Assembly: GCA_036227345.1 (NCBI GenBank)
Contig: CP109468.1
Span: 1,178,001 to 1,242,000 of the forward strand
Source: Streptomyces sp. NBC_01463
GTDB lineage: Bacteria > Actinomycetota > Actinomycetes > Streptomycetales > Streptomycetaceae
Reading direction: 5' to 3'
Length of the DNA stretch: 64,000 nt
Part shown: positions 51,441 through 62,555 of the stretch, piece by piece
Numbering within the stretch: the first letter of the stretch is position 1
Layout: each line of letters opens with the position of its first letter
Program-made: the position numbers and the translations under genes
The notes under the pieces: model-generated
Told to the model about the DNA's origin: nothing
What the model saw: the letters and a program-made list of their open reading frames with translations, nothing else
The model's database searches: none

Positions 51441-51518
51441 TTACGCCTCAACGTGTACCCGAGTCGGTACTCGTCCCGCCGTCCTGCCGCCCTGCCGTCC
51501 TCAAGGAGGCTTGATCCC

Positions 51519-53129
51519 ATGCGTCGAATTCCGGCCGCTCTGTCGGTGGCCGCACTGCTGGCGATCACCACCGCATGCAGTTCGCTCTCCCCGCCAGGCA
51601 AGGAGACCACCGCCCAGGCGCGGCTCACCGACCTGCGTCCCGTCCGCGACGGCGGCACGGTCACCATCGGGCTGAAGTCCGATCCGGACAGGCTGGACCC
51701 GAGCCTCACGACGACGCTCGTCGCGCGCACCGTGTTCACGTCCATGTGCGAACAGCTCTACGACGTGGACCAGCAGAACAAGTTCGTGCCGCAGCTGGCC
51801 GCCTCCCTGCCGAAGATCACCGACGGCGGCCGGACCTTCACCTTCGACGTCCGCAAGGACGCGAGGTTCAGCGACGGCGCCCGCCTCGACGCCCGGGCGG
51901 TGAAGACCTCGCTCGACCGGCATCTGCACCTGCGCGGCTCCGGCCGCGCCTCCGAGATCGACTCGGTGCAGAAGGTGACGGCCGTCGGCCCGTACACCGT
52001 GCGGCTCTCGCTGAGCCACCCCGACGTACCGCTGCTCGGCCGGCTCGCCAACACCGCCGGGCTGATCATGTCGCCGAAGGCGCTGAAGACGTACGGGGCC
52101 GATTTCGCGACGCATCCCTCGTGCGTCGGCCCGTTCAAGTACGAGAAGCGGGTCGTCGGTGACCGGATCGAGCTGGCGAAGGACCCGCTGTACTACGACG
52201 CGGACAAGGTCCACCTCGACCACGTCATCTACAAGACGATCACCGACGGCAACATCCGGATGGCCAACATACGCTCCGGCGACGTCCAGATCGGCGACCA
52301 GATGGGTCCGGTCGAGGTGCGCAACTCCATGGGCGAGAAGGACCTCCAGCTCCTCAACACCCCGTCCCTCGGCTACATGGCGCTCACCCTCAACGTCGGC
52401 AACTCGCACGGCATCGACAAGGCGCCCAGCCCCGTCGACAGCCCCTTCGGGCGCGATGTGCGGGTCCGTGAGGCCTTCGACCTGTCGCTGGACCGCGCGC
52501 TGATCAACAAGCTGGTCTTCCAGGGCATGTACGAGCCGGCCTGCGGCCCCGTTCCCCCGGGGACCCCGCTCAGCACCCCGGTCACGTGCCCGAAGCGGGA
52601 CGTGGCCAAGGCCGAGCGGCTGCTGAAGGCCGCCGGCGTGAAGACGCCCGTGCCGCTGGAGCTGATGATCAACACGACTCCGGAGGACAGCCGCCTCGGA
52701 CAGGTCGTGCAGGCCATGGCCGCCGACGCCGGCTTCGACGTACGGCTGCGGCCCACCGAGTTCGCCACCGGCCTGACCCGGACCCTCGCCGGCGACTTCC
52801 AGGCGCGGACCGGCGGCTGGGGCGGCCAGCCCGACCCCGCCGGCAACATCGACAGCCTCGTCGGCACGACCGGCAGCAACAACCAGGGCAAGCTCTCGGA
52901 CCCCGAGATCGACCGGCTGATCGTCGAGGGCCGCAGTACATCGGACGTCGCCGAGCGCCGCGAGATCTACCGCAGGCTCACCGTCGCGATCAACAAGCAG
53001 CACGGGGTCATCTACCTCTACCGCAACATCAACTACGTCTCCGCCTCGCAGGACGTCAGCGGCATCAAGCTCTCCGGTGACGGCCTGATCAGGGTCAAGG
53101 AAGCCGGATACACGAAGGGGAGCCGGTGA
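51519..53129 (+). CDS. ABC importer substrate-binding lipoprotein (SBP family 5)
   Basis: 536 residues from ATG 51519, 9 bases after AAGGAGG. Lipoprotein signal with LLAITTAC as lipobox (Cys20). The mature part is an SBP_bac_5 (DppA/OppA-type) protein: TVTIGLKSDPDRLDPSLTTTLVARTVFTSMCEQLYDVD, VPQLAASLPKITDGGRTFTFDVRKDARFSDGARLDARAVKTSLDRH, VREAFDLSLDRALINKLVF. By sequence it belongs to the peptide/nickel/glutathione class, but the gene context of deaminases suggests a different, possibly nitrogen-heterocyclic, ligand. First gene of a five-gene operon coupled throughout by 4-base overlaps. Confidence 0.93.
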   Translation: MRRIPAALSVAALLAITTACSSLSPPGKETTAQARLTDLRPVRDGGTVTIGLKSDPDRLDPSLTTTLVARTVFTSMCEQLYDVDQQNKFVPQLAASLPKITDGGRTFTFDVRKDARFSDGARLDARAVKTSLDRHLHLRGSGRASEIDSVQKVTAVGPYTVRLSLSHPDVPLLGRLANTAGLIMSPKALKTYGADFATHPSCVGPFKYEKRVVGDRIELAKDPLYYDADKVHLDHVIYKTITDGNIRMANIRSGDVQIGDQMGPVEVRNSMGEKDLQLLNTPSLGYMALTLNVGNSHGIDKAPSPVDSPFGRDVRVREAFDLSLDRALINKLVFQGMYEPACGPVPPGTPLSTPVTCPKRDVAKAERLLKAAGVKTPVPLELMINTTPEDSRLGQVVQAMAADAGFDVRLRPTEFATGLTRTLAGDFQARTGGWGGQPDPAGNIDSLVGTTGSNNQGKLSDPEIDRLIVEGRSTSDVAERREIYRRLTVAINKQHGVIYLYRNINYVSASQDVSGIKLSGDGLIRVKEAGYTKGSR

Positions 53130-54100
53130 AGACCCTCCGCCAACTTCTCAGCTCCTATGTGAGCCGCCGGATCGGCATGTCGCTGGTGACCATGGTGCTG
53201 GTCAGCATCACCGTGTTCCTCGGGGTCCGTGCGATGCCCGGCGACACCGCCCAGGCACTGGCCGGTGAACAGACCTCCCCCGAGGTGCTGGCCGCGATCC
53301 GCTCCGAGTACGGGCTCGACGACAACATCGCCGTCCAGTACTGGCGTTACGTCAGCAATGCCGTCACGGGCGACTTCGGCACCTCGGCCCGTACCGGGCT
53401 CCCGGTACTCGACTCCATCACCCAGGCCCTGCCCATCACCCTCGAACTCGCCGCGCTGTCCCTGCTGATGGCCGTGGTCGTCGGCATCGGGGCCGGGGTC
53501 ATGGCCGCCGTGCGGCGCGGCAAGCCCGAGGAGTGGCTGGCCAACGGCATCGCGCTGCTGGGCATGTCCGTCCCCTCGTTCTGGCTCGGCATCGTGCTGG
53601 TGCTGGTCTTCGCCATCGCCATGCCGGTGTTCGCCGCCTCCGGATTCGTGCCCTTCAGCACCGATCCGCTGGAGAACCTGCGACGTCTGGTGCTGCCCGC
53701 CGTCGTGCTCGGCTCCGGTCTCGCCGCGGTCGTGATGCGCCAGACGAGAGCGGCGATGATCGACGCGATGTCCTCGGACTACGTGCGGACCGCGCGGGCC
53801 AAGGGACTGGCCCCAGCGGCCGTCATCGGCCGGCACGGGCTGCGCAACTCGCTCGTCACCGTGATCACCGTGCTGGGCCTCCAGCTCGGCCACCTGATCT
53901 CCGGCGCCGTCGTCACCGAGCAGGTCTTCGTCCTGCCGGGCTTCGGCAAGCTCACCATCGACGCGGTCTTCACCCGTGACTACGCGATGGTCCAGGGCGT
54001 CGTCCTGTTCACCTCGGCCGCCTACATCCTGATCAACCTGCTGGTCGACTTCCTGTACTCGGTGGTCGACCCGCGCATCCGGCTCGGAGGTTCCCGATGA
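53126..54100 (+). CDS. ABC importer permease, DppB/OppB-like
   Basis: 324 residues from GTG 53126 (GTGA overlap with the SBP stop). Typical N-terminus SYVSRRIGMSLVTMVLVSITVFLGVRAMPGD, six membrane segments, and the EAA-type coupling loop SDYVRTARAKGLAPAAVIGRHGLRNSL. Pairs with the next permease. Confidence 0.93.
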   Translation: MKTLRQLLSSYVSRRIGMSLVTMVLVSITVFLGVRAMPGDTAQALAGEQTSPEVLAAIRSEYGLDDNIAVQYWRYVSNAVTGDFGTSARTGLPVLDSITQALPITLELAALSLLMAVVVGIGAGVMAAVRRGKPEEWLANGIALLGMSVPSFWLGIVLVLVFAIAMPVFAASGFVPFSTDPLENLRRLVLPAVVLGSGLAAVVMRQTRAAMIDAMSSDYVRTARAKGLAPAAVIGRHGLRNSLVTVITVLGLQLGHLISGAVVTEQVFVLPGFGKLTIDAVFTRDYAMVQGVVLFTSAAYILINLLVDFLYSVVDPRIRLGGSR

Positions 54101-55005
54101 CCCTCGCCCCGACCACGGCGCCGCCCGCCGCCCCGGTCACCGCGGCCCGGCCGTCCGCCCGCGTCGCACGGCTGGCCACCTCGCTGCGCCGGCTGCGGCG
54201 CAACCGGCTGGCGCTGGTGGGTGCGGTGCTCTCGGCGGTGTTCGTGCTCGTCGCGCTGCTGGCACCGCTGCTCGCCCCGTACGACCCGGCCCGGCCGGAC
54301 TTCGACGCGGCGCTCATGGAGCCGAGCTGGTCGCACTGGCTCGGCACGGACGACCTGGGCCGCGACCAGCTCTCCCGGGTGCTGGTGGGCGTCACCGCGT
54401 CCATGCAGGTGGGCGTGCTCGCCGTGCTGCTGGCCTTCGTCGTCGCCGTACCGCTCGGACTGGTGGCCGGCTACTACGGCCGGTTCGCCGACACGGTCGT
54501 CTCCCGGCTGACCGACACCATGCTGGCGTTCCCCTTCCTGGTGCTCGCGGTGGGTCTCGCCGCCGTCATGGGCCCCTCGCTGGAGAACGCGACCATCGCG
54601 ATCGGCATCTCCCAGATCCCCGGGATCGTCCGCGTCACCCGGGCCGAGACGCTGCGGCTCAAGCACCTGGACTACGTGGGCGCCGCCGTGGCCAACGGCG
54701 GCGGTGACGGGGTGATCCTGTTCCGGCACATCCTGCCGAACGCCACCTCGACACTGATCGTGCAGGCCACCGTCGGCATCCCGTCCGCCATCATCGGCGA
54801 GGCCGTGCTCAGCTTCCTCGGCCTCGGGGTGCAGCCGCCCTCCCCCTCGCTCGGCGTGATGCTCTCCAGCGCCCAGCCCTTCATCGCGGACGCGCCCTGG
54901 ATGGCGGTCTTCCCCGGACTGGTCATCGTGCTCGCCACCCTGGCGTTCAACCTGCTCGGTGACGGCGTACGCGACATCCTCGACCCCCGCGGAGGTTCCC
55001 GGTGA
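54097..55005 (+). CDS. ABC importer permease, DppC/OppC-like
   Basis: 302 residues from ATG 54097 (ATGA overlap). Long cytoplasmic N-terminus, then RRNRLALVGAVLSAVFVLVALLAPLLAPYDP, SHWLGTDDLGRDQLSRVLVG, six membrane segments, and RVTRAETLRLKHLDYVGAAVANGGG as the ATPase-coupling loop. A typical DppC protein. Confidence 0.93.
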   Translation: MTLAPTTAPPAAPVTAARPSARVARLATSLRRLRRNRLALVGAVLSAVFVLVALLAPLLAPYDPARPDFDAALMEPSWSHWLGTDDLGRDQLSRVLVGVTASMQVGVLAVLLAFVVAVPLGLVAGYYGRFADTVVSRLTDTMLAFPFLVLAVGLAAVMGPSLENATIAIGISQIPGIVRVTRAETLRLKHLDYVGAAVANGGGDGVILFRHILPNATSTLIVQATVGIPSAIIGEAVLSFLGLGVQPPSPSLGVMLSSAQPFIADAPWMAVFPGLVIVLATLAFNLLGDGVRDILDPRGGSR

Positions 55006-56078
55006 CCGAAGTCGAAACGACCACCGTGCCCCGGCCCGCCCCGGCCGGTGCCGTCGAACCGGTGCTCCGGGTCCGCGACCTCACCGTCTCCTTCCACGGG
55101 GCGGAGCGGACCGTGCACGCCGTGGACGGCGTCTCCTACGATCTGGCGCCCGGCGAGGTGCTGGCCGTGGTCGGCGAGTCCGGCTGCGGGAAGTCCGTCA
55201 CCTCCATGGCCGTGATGGGGCTGCTTCCGCCGACCGCCCGGATCGGCGGGTCCATCCGGCTGGACGGTCATGAACTGGTCGGCGCCCCGGAGAAGCAGCT
55301 CCGGTCGCTCCGCGGCCGCCGCCTCTCGATGATCTTCCAGGAGCCGATGACCTCGCTCAACCCGGTCCTCACCGTGGGGCGGCAGATCACCGAGGTCCTC
55401 ATCCGCCACCAGGGCCTGAGCCGCCGCGCGGCCAGGGAGCGGGCCGTCGAGCTGCTCGACATCGTCGGTATCCCGGCTCCGCGAAAGCGGGTCGACGAGT
55501 ACCCGCACCAGCTGTCCGGCGGGATGCGGCAGCGGGTGATGATCGCCATCGCGGTGGCGTGCGACCCCGCGGTGCTGATCGCGGACGAGCCGACGACCGC
55601 GCTCGACGTGACGGTCCAGGCCGGCATCCTCGATGTGCTCCGCTCGCTGCGGGACCGGCTCGGCACCGCCATCGTCCTGATCACCCACGACCTCGGGGTG
55701 GTCGCGGACACCGCGGACCGGGTCCTCGTGATGTACGCGGGCCGTCCGGTCGAACAGGCCTCGGTGGACGAGCTGTTCGACTCGCCCCGGCATCCGTACA
55801 CCCGTGGTCTGCTCGGTGCCGTCCTGCGCCCCGGCAGCCGGGGCGCGGGCGGACGGGCGCGGCTGAACGAGATCCCCGGCCTCGTGCCCGACCTGCGCGA
55901 GCAGCCCAAGGGGTGCAGTTTCGCACCGCGTTGCGCCTCGGCCGACGACGGCTGCCTGACGGGCAGGCCGCCGCTGGAGAAGGCCGCTGGCACCCATCTG
56001 ATCGCCTGTTTCCACCCGGCCGACGCGGCCGGGTCCGACCAGTCCCCACCCGACGCGAGCAAGGGAGCCGTCCGATGA
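55002..56078 (+). CDS. ABC importer ATPase, DppD/OppD-like
   Basis: 358 residues from GTG 55002 (GTGA overlap). Walker [14 protein letters not shown]-loop [15 protein letters not shown], signature [14 protein letters not shown], Walker [14 protein letters not shown] and switch His LITHDLGV. The C-terminal Cys-rich [20 protein letters not shown] is the iron-sulfur-like oligopeptide-type element. Confidence 0.95.
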   Translation: MTEVETTTVPRPAPAGAVEPVLRVRDLTVSFHGAERTVHAVDGVSYDLAPGEVLAVVGESGCGKSVTSMAVMGLLPPTARIGGSIRLDGHELVGAPEKQLRSLRGRRLSMIFQEPMTSLNPVLTVGRQITEVLIRHQGLSRRAARERAVELLDIVGIPAPRKRVDEYPHQLSGGMRQRVMIAIAVACDPAVLIADEPTTALDVTVQAGILDVLRSLRDRLGTAIVLITHDLGVVADTADRVLVMYAGRPVEQASVDELFDSPRHPYTRGLLGAVLRPGSRGAGGRARLNEIPGLVPDLREQPKGCSFAPRCASADDGCLTGRPPLEKAAGTHLIACFHPADAAGSDQSPPDASKGAVR

Positions 56079-57106
56079 GCGCCGCCATCGACCCACCGAC
56101 CGTCACCCCCGTGCTGGCCGTACGCGACCTGAAGCGGCACTTCGACGGGTCCGGCGGCACGGTGAAGGCGGTCGACGGGGTGTCGTTGACCATCCTTCCC
56201 GGCGAAGTCGTGGGCCTCGTCGGTGAGTCGGGCAGCGGCAAGTCCACCGTGGGGCGCTGCGTGGTCCGCCTCGACCGGCCGACCGACGGCAGCGTGGAGA
56301 TCAACGGCACGGATGTCACCGCCCTTTCGGCGCGTGCGCTCAGGCCGTTGCGCAAGGACTTCCACCTGGTGTTCCAGGACCCGTCGTCCTCGCTCAACCC
56401 GAGGATGACCATCCGTCAGATCATCGCCGAGCCGCTGCGGCTGCACGGCATGGCGACACGCGCCGAGGCCTCGCGGCGGGTGGACGAACTCCTCGCCCAG
56501 GTGGGCCTGCGGCCCGAACTGGCCGACCGCAACCCGCACGAGCTCTCCGGCGGTCAGCGCCAGCGCGTCTCCATCGCGCGGGCGCTGGCGGTCGATCCGG
56601 CGCTCCTGGTGGCCGACGAGCCGACCTCGGCCCTGGACGTGTCCGTCCAGGCCTCCGTCCTCAACCTGCTCGCGGACCTCCAGCGCGACCGGGGATTCGG
56701 CTGCCTCTTCATCACGCACGACCTGGCGGCCGTGGAGTACCTGGCGGACCGCATCGCGGTGATGTACCTGGGGCGGATCGTCGAACAGGCCCCGGCCGCC
56801 AAGCTGTTCTCCGCGCCCAAGCACCCGTACACCCAGGCGCTGCTGTCCGCGGCGCCCGTGCCCGACCCGGCCGAGCAGCGCGGCCGCCGCCGGATCGTGC
56901 TCGGCGGCGACCTGCCCAGCCCACTGGACCCGCCGCCGGGCTGTCACTTCCACACCCGCTGCCCGCTGGCCACCGAACGGTGCAGGACCGAGGCGCCCGT
57001 GCTGCGCACCCTGTCCGCCGGGGGCGCGCCCAGGGAGGTGGCCTGCCATCTCGTCGCGGACGACGGCAGTGTGCCGGATGCCGCGAAGGCGGTGGCGGCG
57101 GTCTGA
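56075..57106 (+). CDS. ABC importer ATPase, DppF/OppF-like
   Basis: 343 residues from ATG 56075 (ATGA overlap). Walker [28 protein letters not shown], signature [15 protein letters not shown], Walker [14 protein letters not shown], switch [12 protein letters not shown], and the C-terminal [15 protein letters not shown]ys motif. Last gene of the importer operon; a strong bidirectional terminator follows. Confidence 0.95.
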   Translation: MSAAIDPPTVTPVLAVRDLKRHFDGSGGTVKAVDGVSLTILPGEVVGLVGESGSGKSTVGRCVVRLDRPTDGSVEINGTDVTALSARALRPLRKDFHLVFQDPSSSLNPRMTIRQIIAEPLRLHGMATRAEASRRVDELLAQVGLRPELADRNPHELSGGQRQRVSIARALAVDPALLVADEPTSALDVSVQASVLNLLADLQRDRGFGCLFITHDLAAVEYLADRIAVMYLGRIVEQAPAAKLFSAPKHPYTQALLSAAPVPDPAEQRGRRRIVLGGDLPSPLDPPPGCHFHTRCPLATERCRTEAPVLRTLSAGGAPREVACHLVADDGSVPDAAKAVAAV

Positions 57107-57128
57107 CCTCAGCGGCCGTCCGCCGGAA

Positions 57129-57170
57129 ACGCCGGAGCCCGTCCACCAGTCGGTGGACGGGCTCCGGCGT
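57129..57170. terminator. Bidirectional terminator between the importer and the deaminase gene
   Basis: Perfect 19-bp stem (57129-57147 with 57152-57170) with loop AGTC, between two convergent genes, 23 bases past the importer stop and 13 before the deaminase stop. Confidence 0.88.
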
Positions 57171-57182
57171 GTGTGCGGCGGG

Positions 57183-58391
57183 TCAGCCGACGAGCTGCAG
57201 GCCGTCGGCGACGACCCGGCCGGCGTGCAGGACGGTGCGGTCGTCGCTGCGGTCCATGACCGCGGACGCCACCGTCTCGCCCTCGACCAGCAGCAGATCG
57301 GCGGCGTCGCCGACGGCGAGGCCCGGGCGGTCGGCGACGGACGACAGGCGGGGCAGGTCCGGGTGCAGGATCGAGGCACCGCCGCGGCTCGCGACGGCGA
57401 CGCAGTGCTCGATCAGCTCGTCGGCCCGGTAGCGGTTGGTGAAGGCGAGCTGCCAGGTGCGGTCCAGCATGTCGCCGTTGCCGTAGGGCGACCAGAAGTC
57501 GCGCTGGCCGTCCTCGCCCAGACCGATCCGCACACCGGCGGCGGTCAGCTGCGCCATCGGCAGGGCGTTCTGCTGCTGGGCGGGTGCGATCGTCGCCATC
57601 GCGATGTCCAGCTCGGCGAACTCCTCGATGAGGCGCCGGGTGGTCGCCTCGTCGACGGTGCCCAGCTCGTAGGCGTGCGAGAGCGTCACCTGACTGGCCA
57701 TGTCCAGGGCGCGCACCCGCTCCAGGATCAGGTCGACGCTGAACACGCCGAGGGCGCCGGGCTCGTGGAGGTGGATGTCGACAGGTGCCTGGTGGCGCTC
57801 GGCGAGGTCGAAGACGATGTCGAGGTGGCGCACCGGGTCGCGGTCCAGGGTGCACGGGTCGATGCCACCGACGACGGCGGCGCCCGCGGACATCGCCTGG
57901 TCCATCAGCTCCGGCACGCCCTTCTCCTTGAGCAGACCGGCCTGCGGGAAGGCCATGATCTCGACCTCGCACCGGCCGGCGTGCGCCTCCTTGGCCGCGA
58001 GGACACCCTCCAGCCGCTCCAGACCGCAGTCCGCGTCGATCTGGGCGTAGCTGCGCACCCGGGTGGTGCCGCGCTCGATCATGCGGCCGAGGGTGTACGT
58101 GGCGCGCTCGGCGACGCTCCACTCATCCTCGCGCCAGTGCGCGCGGTCGTTCATCGTCATGCCCCAGACGCCCGGGGCGCCGGTGTGCGGGCGGAAGGGC
58201 AGTCCCATGCGGGTGGAGTCGAGGTGGCAGTGGACATCGGAGAACGACGGCAGCGCGAGCCGTCCCCGTCCGGCCACGGTGTCGGTGGCGGCGAGGCTCG
58301 GGTCGTGCGGGGTGATCGCGGCTATCACGCCGTCCTTGATATCGATGTCGCAGGGCTCGCCGCCCCAGGGACGGACGTTCGTGACGAGCAT
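57183..58391 (-). CDS. Cytosine-deaminase-like amidohydrolase
   Basis: 402 residues from ATG 58391. Amidohydrolase fold near CodA/Atz[21 protein letters not shown] (HxH metal motif), [26 protein letters not shown] (His) and [28 protein letters not shown], the metal Asp region of cytosine and isopropylammelide deaminases. It likely hydrolyses an exocyclic amine or ring bond of a pyrimidine or triazine. The base in the HLHEPG segment differs from the HxGE/HCDE of E. coli CodA, so the substrate may differ. Last gene of a minus-strand unit after a GntR regulator and another amidohydrolase. Confidence 0.88.
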   Translation of the reverse strand: MLVTNVRPWGGEPCDIDIKDGVIAAITPHDPSLAATDTVAGRGRLALPSFSDVHCHLDSTRMGLPFRPHTGAPGVWGMTMNDRAHWREDEWSVAERATYTLGRMIERGTTRVRSYAQIDADCGLERLEGVLAAKEAHAGRCEVEIMAFPQAGLLKEKGVPELMDQAMSAGAAVVGGIDPCTLDRDPVRHLDIVFDLAERHQAPVDIHLHEPGALGVFSVDLILERVRALDMASQVTLSHAYELGTVDEATTRRLIEEFAELDIAMATIAPAQQQNALPMAQLTAAGVRIGLGEDGQRDFWSPYGNGDMLDRTWQLAFTNRYRADELIEHCVAVASRGGASILHPDLPRLSSVADRPGLAVGDAADLLLVEGETVASAVMDRSDDRTVLHAGRVVADGLQLVG

Positions 58392-58452
58392 GTGGTGCCT
58401 TTCCTTGTTCGGTCGCGCGGGAGGTAGGTGTCGCGCGGCATGCAGGTGTGGG

Positions 58453-59121
58453 TCATTCCGCCGGAAGCACCTCGGCCAGGGCCGCCAGCGAGGGGCCACG
58501 GCCCCGCTCGATGTGCGCGTAGGCGAGGGCGTCGGCCAGATCGGGCTTGCCCGCGTAGATCGCCGCGCAGATGTCCTGGTGCTCGGTGCACTGGACGCGC
58601 GGGTCGAGGCCGCCGGTGAGCGTGAACAGCCACTGGACCAGGCCGAGCGAGGGCTGCAGCGCGTCCTGGAGCAGCCGGTTCCCGGTCATCGCGACGATCT
58701 CGGCGTGCAGCGCGGTGTTGGCGGCGGGGATCCCGTGGGCGTCGCCGCGCCGGGTGGCGTCCTCGGCCGCCTCCATGAGTTCGCGCAGCCGCTCGCCGCC
58801 GCGGCCGCCGGCGCAGGCCTCCGCGGCCCTGCGGGCGGCGAACACCTCGAGGCTCAGCCGGAGGTCGAAGAGCTCGGCCACATCGCGCAGCGAGAGGTTG
58901 CGCACGGACGCGCCGCGGCGCGGGGAGATCACCACGAGCCCCTCCCCCGTGAGCCGGGTCAGCGCCTCCCGGACGGGGATGCGCGAGAAGCCAAGCGCCT
59001 CGGAGAGCTCGCGTTCGCGCAGGCGGCCGCCGGGCGGGTACTCGCCGGACAGGATGCGGGCGCGGATGGTCCGTTCGGCGTGATCGACATGGGAGGCACC
59101 GGACTCGGGCGCATCGGTCAT
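58453..59121 (-). CDS. GntR-family (FCD subfamily) regulator
   Basis: 222 residues from ATG 59121 (ATGA overlap with the amidohydrolase stop). GntR winged helix (TIRARILSGEYPPGGRLRERELSEALGFSRIPVREALTRLTGEGLVVISPRRGASV) and a helical FCD domain (DLRLSLEVFAARRAAE, ANTALHAEIVAMTGN, CTEHQDICAAIYAG) whose Asp and His residues usually bind Zn or Ni and a carboxylic ligand. The TTGGYATACCAA-like sites at 51296, 51429, 60671 and 60768 have the size and symmetry of FCD-type operators. It would control both the importer and its own operon. Confidence 0.92.
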   Translation of the reverse strand: MTDAPESGASHVDHAERTIRARILSGEYPPGGRLRERELSEALGFSRIPVREALTRLTGEGLVVISPRRGASVRNLSLRDVAELFDLRLSLEVFAARRAAEACAGGRGGERLRELMEAAEDATRRGDAHGIPAANTALHAEIVAMTGNRLLQDALQPSLGLVQWLFTLTGGLDPRVQCTEHQDICAAIYAGKPDLADALAYAHIERGRGPSLAALAEVLPAE

Positions 59122-60593
59122 CGTGAGGTCTCCTCGTACGGCGGGAACGTCGGCGGGAACAGTTCGCCGGCACCTCGGCGGTGCAGGTCGCGCTCGCCGT
59201 AGGCCGCGCGCATTGTCTCGAACAGGGACTGGGCCCGGCGCCGCAGGTTCGCCAGGTCGATGCCCGGTATCCGGCCGTCGGTCATGACGGGGCGTCCCGC
59301 GACGACGGAGTGGGTGGCCTGCCGGGCGGTGCCGTTGAGCAGGAGCGTACGGACGGGGTCGTCCTGGACTCCGTCGCGGATGTCGTCCAGCCGGAACGCC
59401 ACCAGGTCCGCCTGCGCGCCCGGCTCCAGCCGTCCGAGGTCGGTGCGTCCCAGGGCGCGGGCGCCGCCGAGCGTGGCCGCCTCGACGTAGTGCTCGGCGG
59501 GTGCGGCGTCCGCGCGTCCGTCGACGACCTTCGCGAGGTGGACGCCCACGTCCATGCCCCGGATCAGGTCCGGCGGGAAGGAGTCGGTGCCCAGGCACAG
59601 GTTGATCCCGGCCCGCCGGTAGGCGTCGAAGGAGTGCAGCACCTGGCCGTAGCGCAGGGAGGTCTGCGGGCAGTGGACGACGGAGACGTCCGCCGCCGCG
59701 AGGGCGGCCAGGTCGCCGCGGTCCTCGCCGTGGACGTCGGGGTGGCGGTCGGTCACGATGCCGTGCGGCACGAGGAGCCGGGTGTCCAGCAGCCCGGTGC
59801 GGGCGAGCAGTTCCAGGGGTGTGGTGCCGTGCAGTTCCCGTACGAGATCGCGTTCGGTCAGGCCCTGGAGGCAGTGCAGCCGTACGAGGACGTCGCGCTG
59901 CCGGGCGGTCGCGGCGGTCTCGCGCAGGAGGTCCTCGGTGAGCGTCTCGATGCGGCACGGCAGGAGGACCCCGTTGACCAGCGGGTCGCCGAGGGCCTCG
60001 GTGTGGTCGAGGAAGCGGACGGCGTCGCGCAGCCCCGCGCGGCCGCGTTCCTCGTCGAAGGCGACGCCGCGGCCGCCGTCGGGCCGTGCGACGTTGACGC
60101 CGGAGCGGTAGGCGGGGCCCAGGTAGCCGCGCAGGCCGATGCGGCGGGAGGTCCGCGCCATCGCGACGAGTTCGTCGTACGGCTCCGCCCAGTCGCTGTG
60201 GATCTCCGAGGCGATCGGCATGTAGGTGGTGATGCCGTGCAGGGCCAGCTGGACGAGCGCGTACTCGCGGACGGTGGCCCGTTCCGCGGGGGTGAGGACG
60301 GGGCGGCGGCGGTGGTCGAAGTAGTCCTGGGACCACTGGAGTCCGGCGGCGCGTTCACGGGGTGCCCAGGAGTCCAGGACGAGGTGGTCGATGTCGGTGA
60401 GCGCGTCCAGGTCGATGAGCCCGGGCATCACCAGGGCCTCGCCGAGGTCCAGTTCCTCGTCCACCGGGCCGTCGTACCCCGTGCCGACGTACGCGATCGT
60501 GTCGTCCTCCCACACGATCTCGCCGTCGCGCAGCAGCGCGTGCCCGCCGTTCCGGTGGGCGAGGACGTGGGTGGCGCGCCAGCGGGTTCGCAC
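59118..60593 (-). CDS. Atypical amidohydrolase (ATZ/TRZ-like), first gene of the deaminase operon
   Basis: 491 residues from GTG 60593, preceded by AGGAGG at 60603-60598 with a 4-base gap. A longer in-frame start at 60680 would lie inside an operator palindrome and add a non-conserved leader. The fold is that of ATZ/TRZ and guanine-deaminase-like enzymes: LVRLHCLQGL (His), LLVPHGIVTDRH (His), HCPQTSLRYG and LCLGTDSFPPDL (metal Asp). The first-strand HxH motif is absent; the site reads PGLIDLDALTDIDH. Substrate unknown; a heterocycle hydrolase is likely from context. Confidence 0.85.
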   Translation of the reverse strand: MRTRWRATHVLAHRNGGHALLRDGEIVWEDDTIAYVGTGYDGPVDEELDLGEALVMPGLIDLDALTDIDHLVLDSWAPRERAAGLQWSQDYFDHRRRPVLTPAERATVREYALVQLALHGITTYMPIASEIHSDWAEPYDELVAMARTSRRIGLRGYLGPAYRSGVNVARPDGGRGVAFDEERGRAGLRDAVRFLDHTEALGDPLVNGVLLPCRIETLTEDLLRETAATARQRDVLVRLHCLQGLTERDLVRELHGTTPLELLARTGLLDTRLLVPHGIVTDRHPDVHGEDRGDLAALAAADVSVVHCPQTSLRYGQVLHSFDAYRRAGINLCLGTDSFPPDLIRGMDVGVHLAKVVDGRADAAPAEHYVEAATLGGARALGRTDLGRLEPGAQADLVAFRLDDIRDGVQDDPVRTLLLNGTARQATHSVVAGRPVMTDGRIPGIDLANLRRRAQSLFETMRAAYGERDLHRRGAGELFPPTFPPYEETSR

Positions 60594-60670
60594 GGGGCCT
60601 CCTGCGGGTGCGGGGTACCGGACCGCTCCGACCGGACGCCAGTCCTCGCGCCGGAGCAAGGCGACAGTAA

Positions 60671-60688
60671 CACTTGGCATACCAAGTG
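60671..60688. promoter_or_regulatory. GntR-type operator candidate 3
   Basis: CACTTGGCATACCAAGTG: seven-base arms CACTTGG/CCAAGTG around CATA, 78 bases before the amidohydrolase start at 60593. Best-matched member of the four-site set. Confidence 0.7.
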
Positions 60689-60767
60689 ATCGCGCCTTCA
60701 GGAGTTATGCGGAGTAAGTCGGAATTCTTCCCTGAATGGATGCGTGAGGAGGGAGTGCGTGAGACCT

Positions 60768-60780
60768 CTTGGCATACCAG
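60768..60780. promoter_or_regulatory. GntR-type operator candidate 4
   Basis: CTTGGCATACCAG, 95 bp (about nine helical turns) from candidate 3, so dimers would lie on the same DNA face. Abuts the terminator of the ABC-F gene. Confidence 0.6.
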
Positions 60781-60812
60781 CGTGTGACCGGTCCGGGAGA
60801 CCGGTCACACGC
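60780..60812 (-). terminator. Terminator after the ABC-F gene
   Basis: 13-bp perfect stem GCGTGTGACCGGT / ACCGGTCACACGC, 7-base loop, directly after the ABC-F stop codon. Confidence 0.75.
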
Positions 60813-60813
60813 G

Positions 60814-62451
<1,638 letters not shown>

Positions 62452-62555
62452 CAGGGTGCCGATCCTAATCGGCCGCCGGGCCGCTCCGGACGCTCAGGGC
62501 GGCCCGGGCGGCCCTGCCGTCGGCGGGTGGTCCGCGGCCTGCGCCGACGGGCTGT

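Larger units (their letters stand above)
51148..51518. other. Intergenic region between tex and the ABC importer operon
   Basis: 371 bp with no gene. It contains the tex terminator hairpin (17-bp arms), a second small hairpin CCGGGGCTCCGCCCCGG near 51244-51260, two GntR-like operator sites, and a 7-bp inverted repeat AAACGGC/GCCGTTT at 51385-51405. The importer promoter must lie between about 51280 and 51480, but I could not fix the boxes. Confidence 0.6.
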
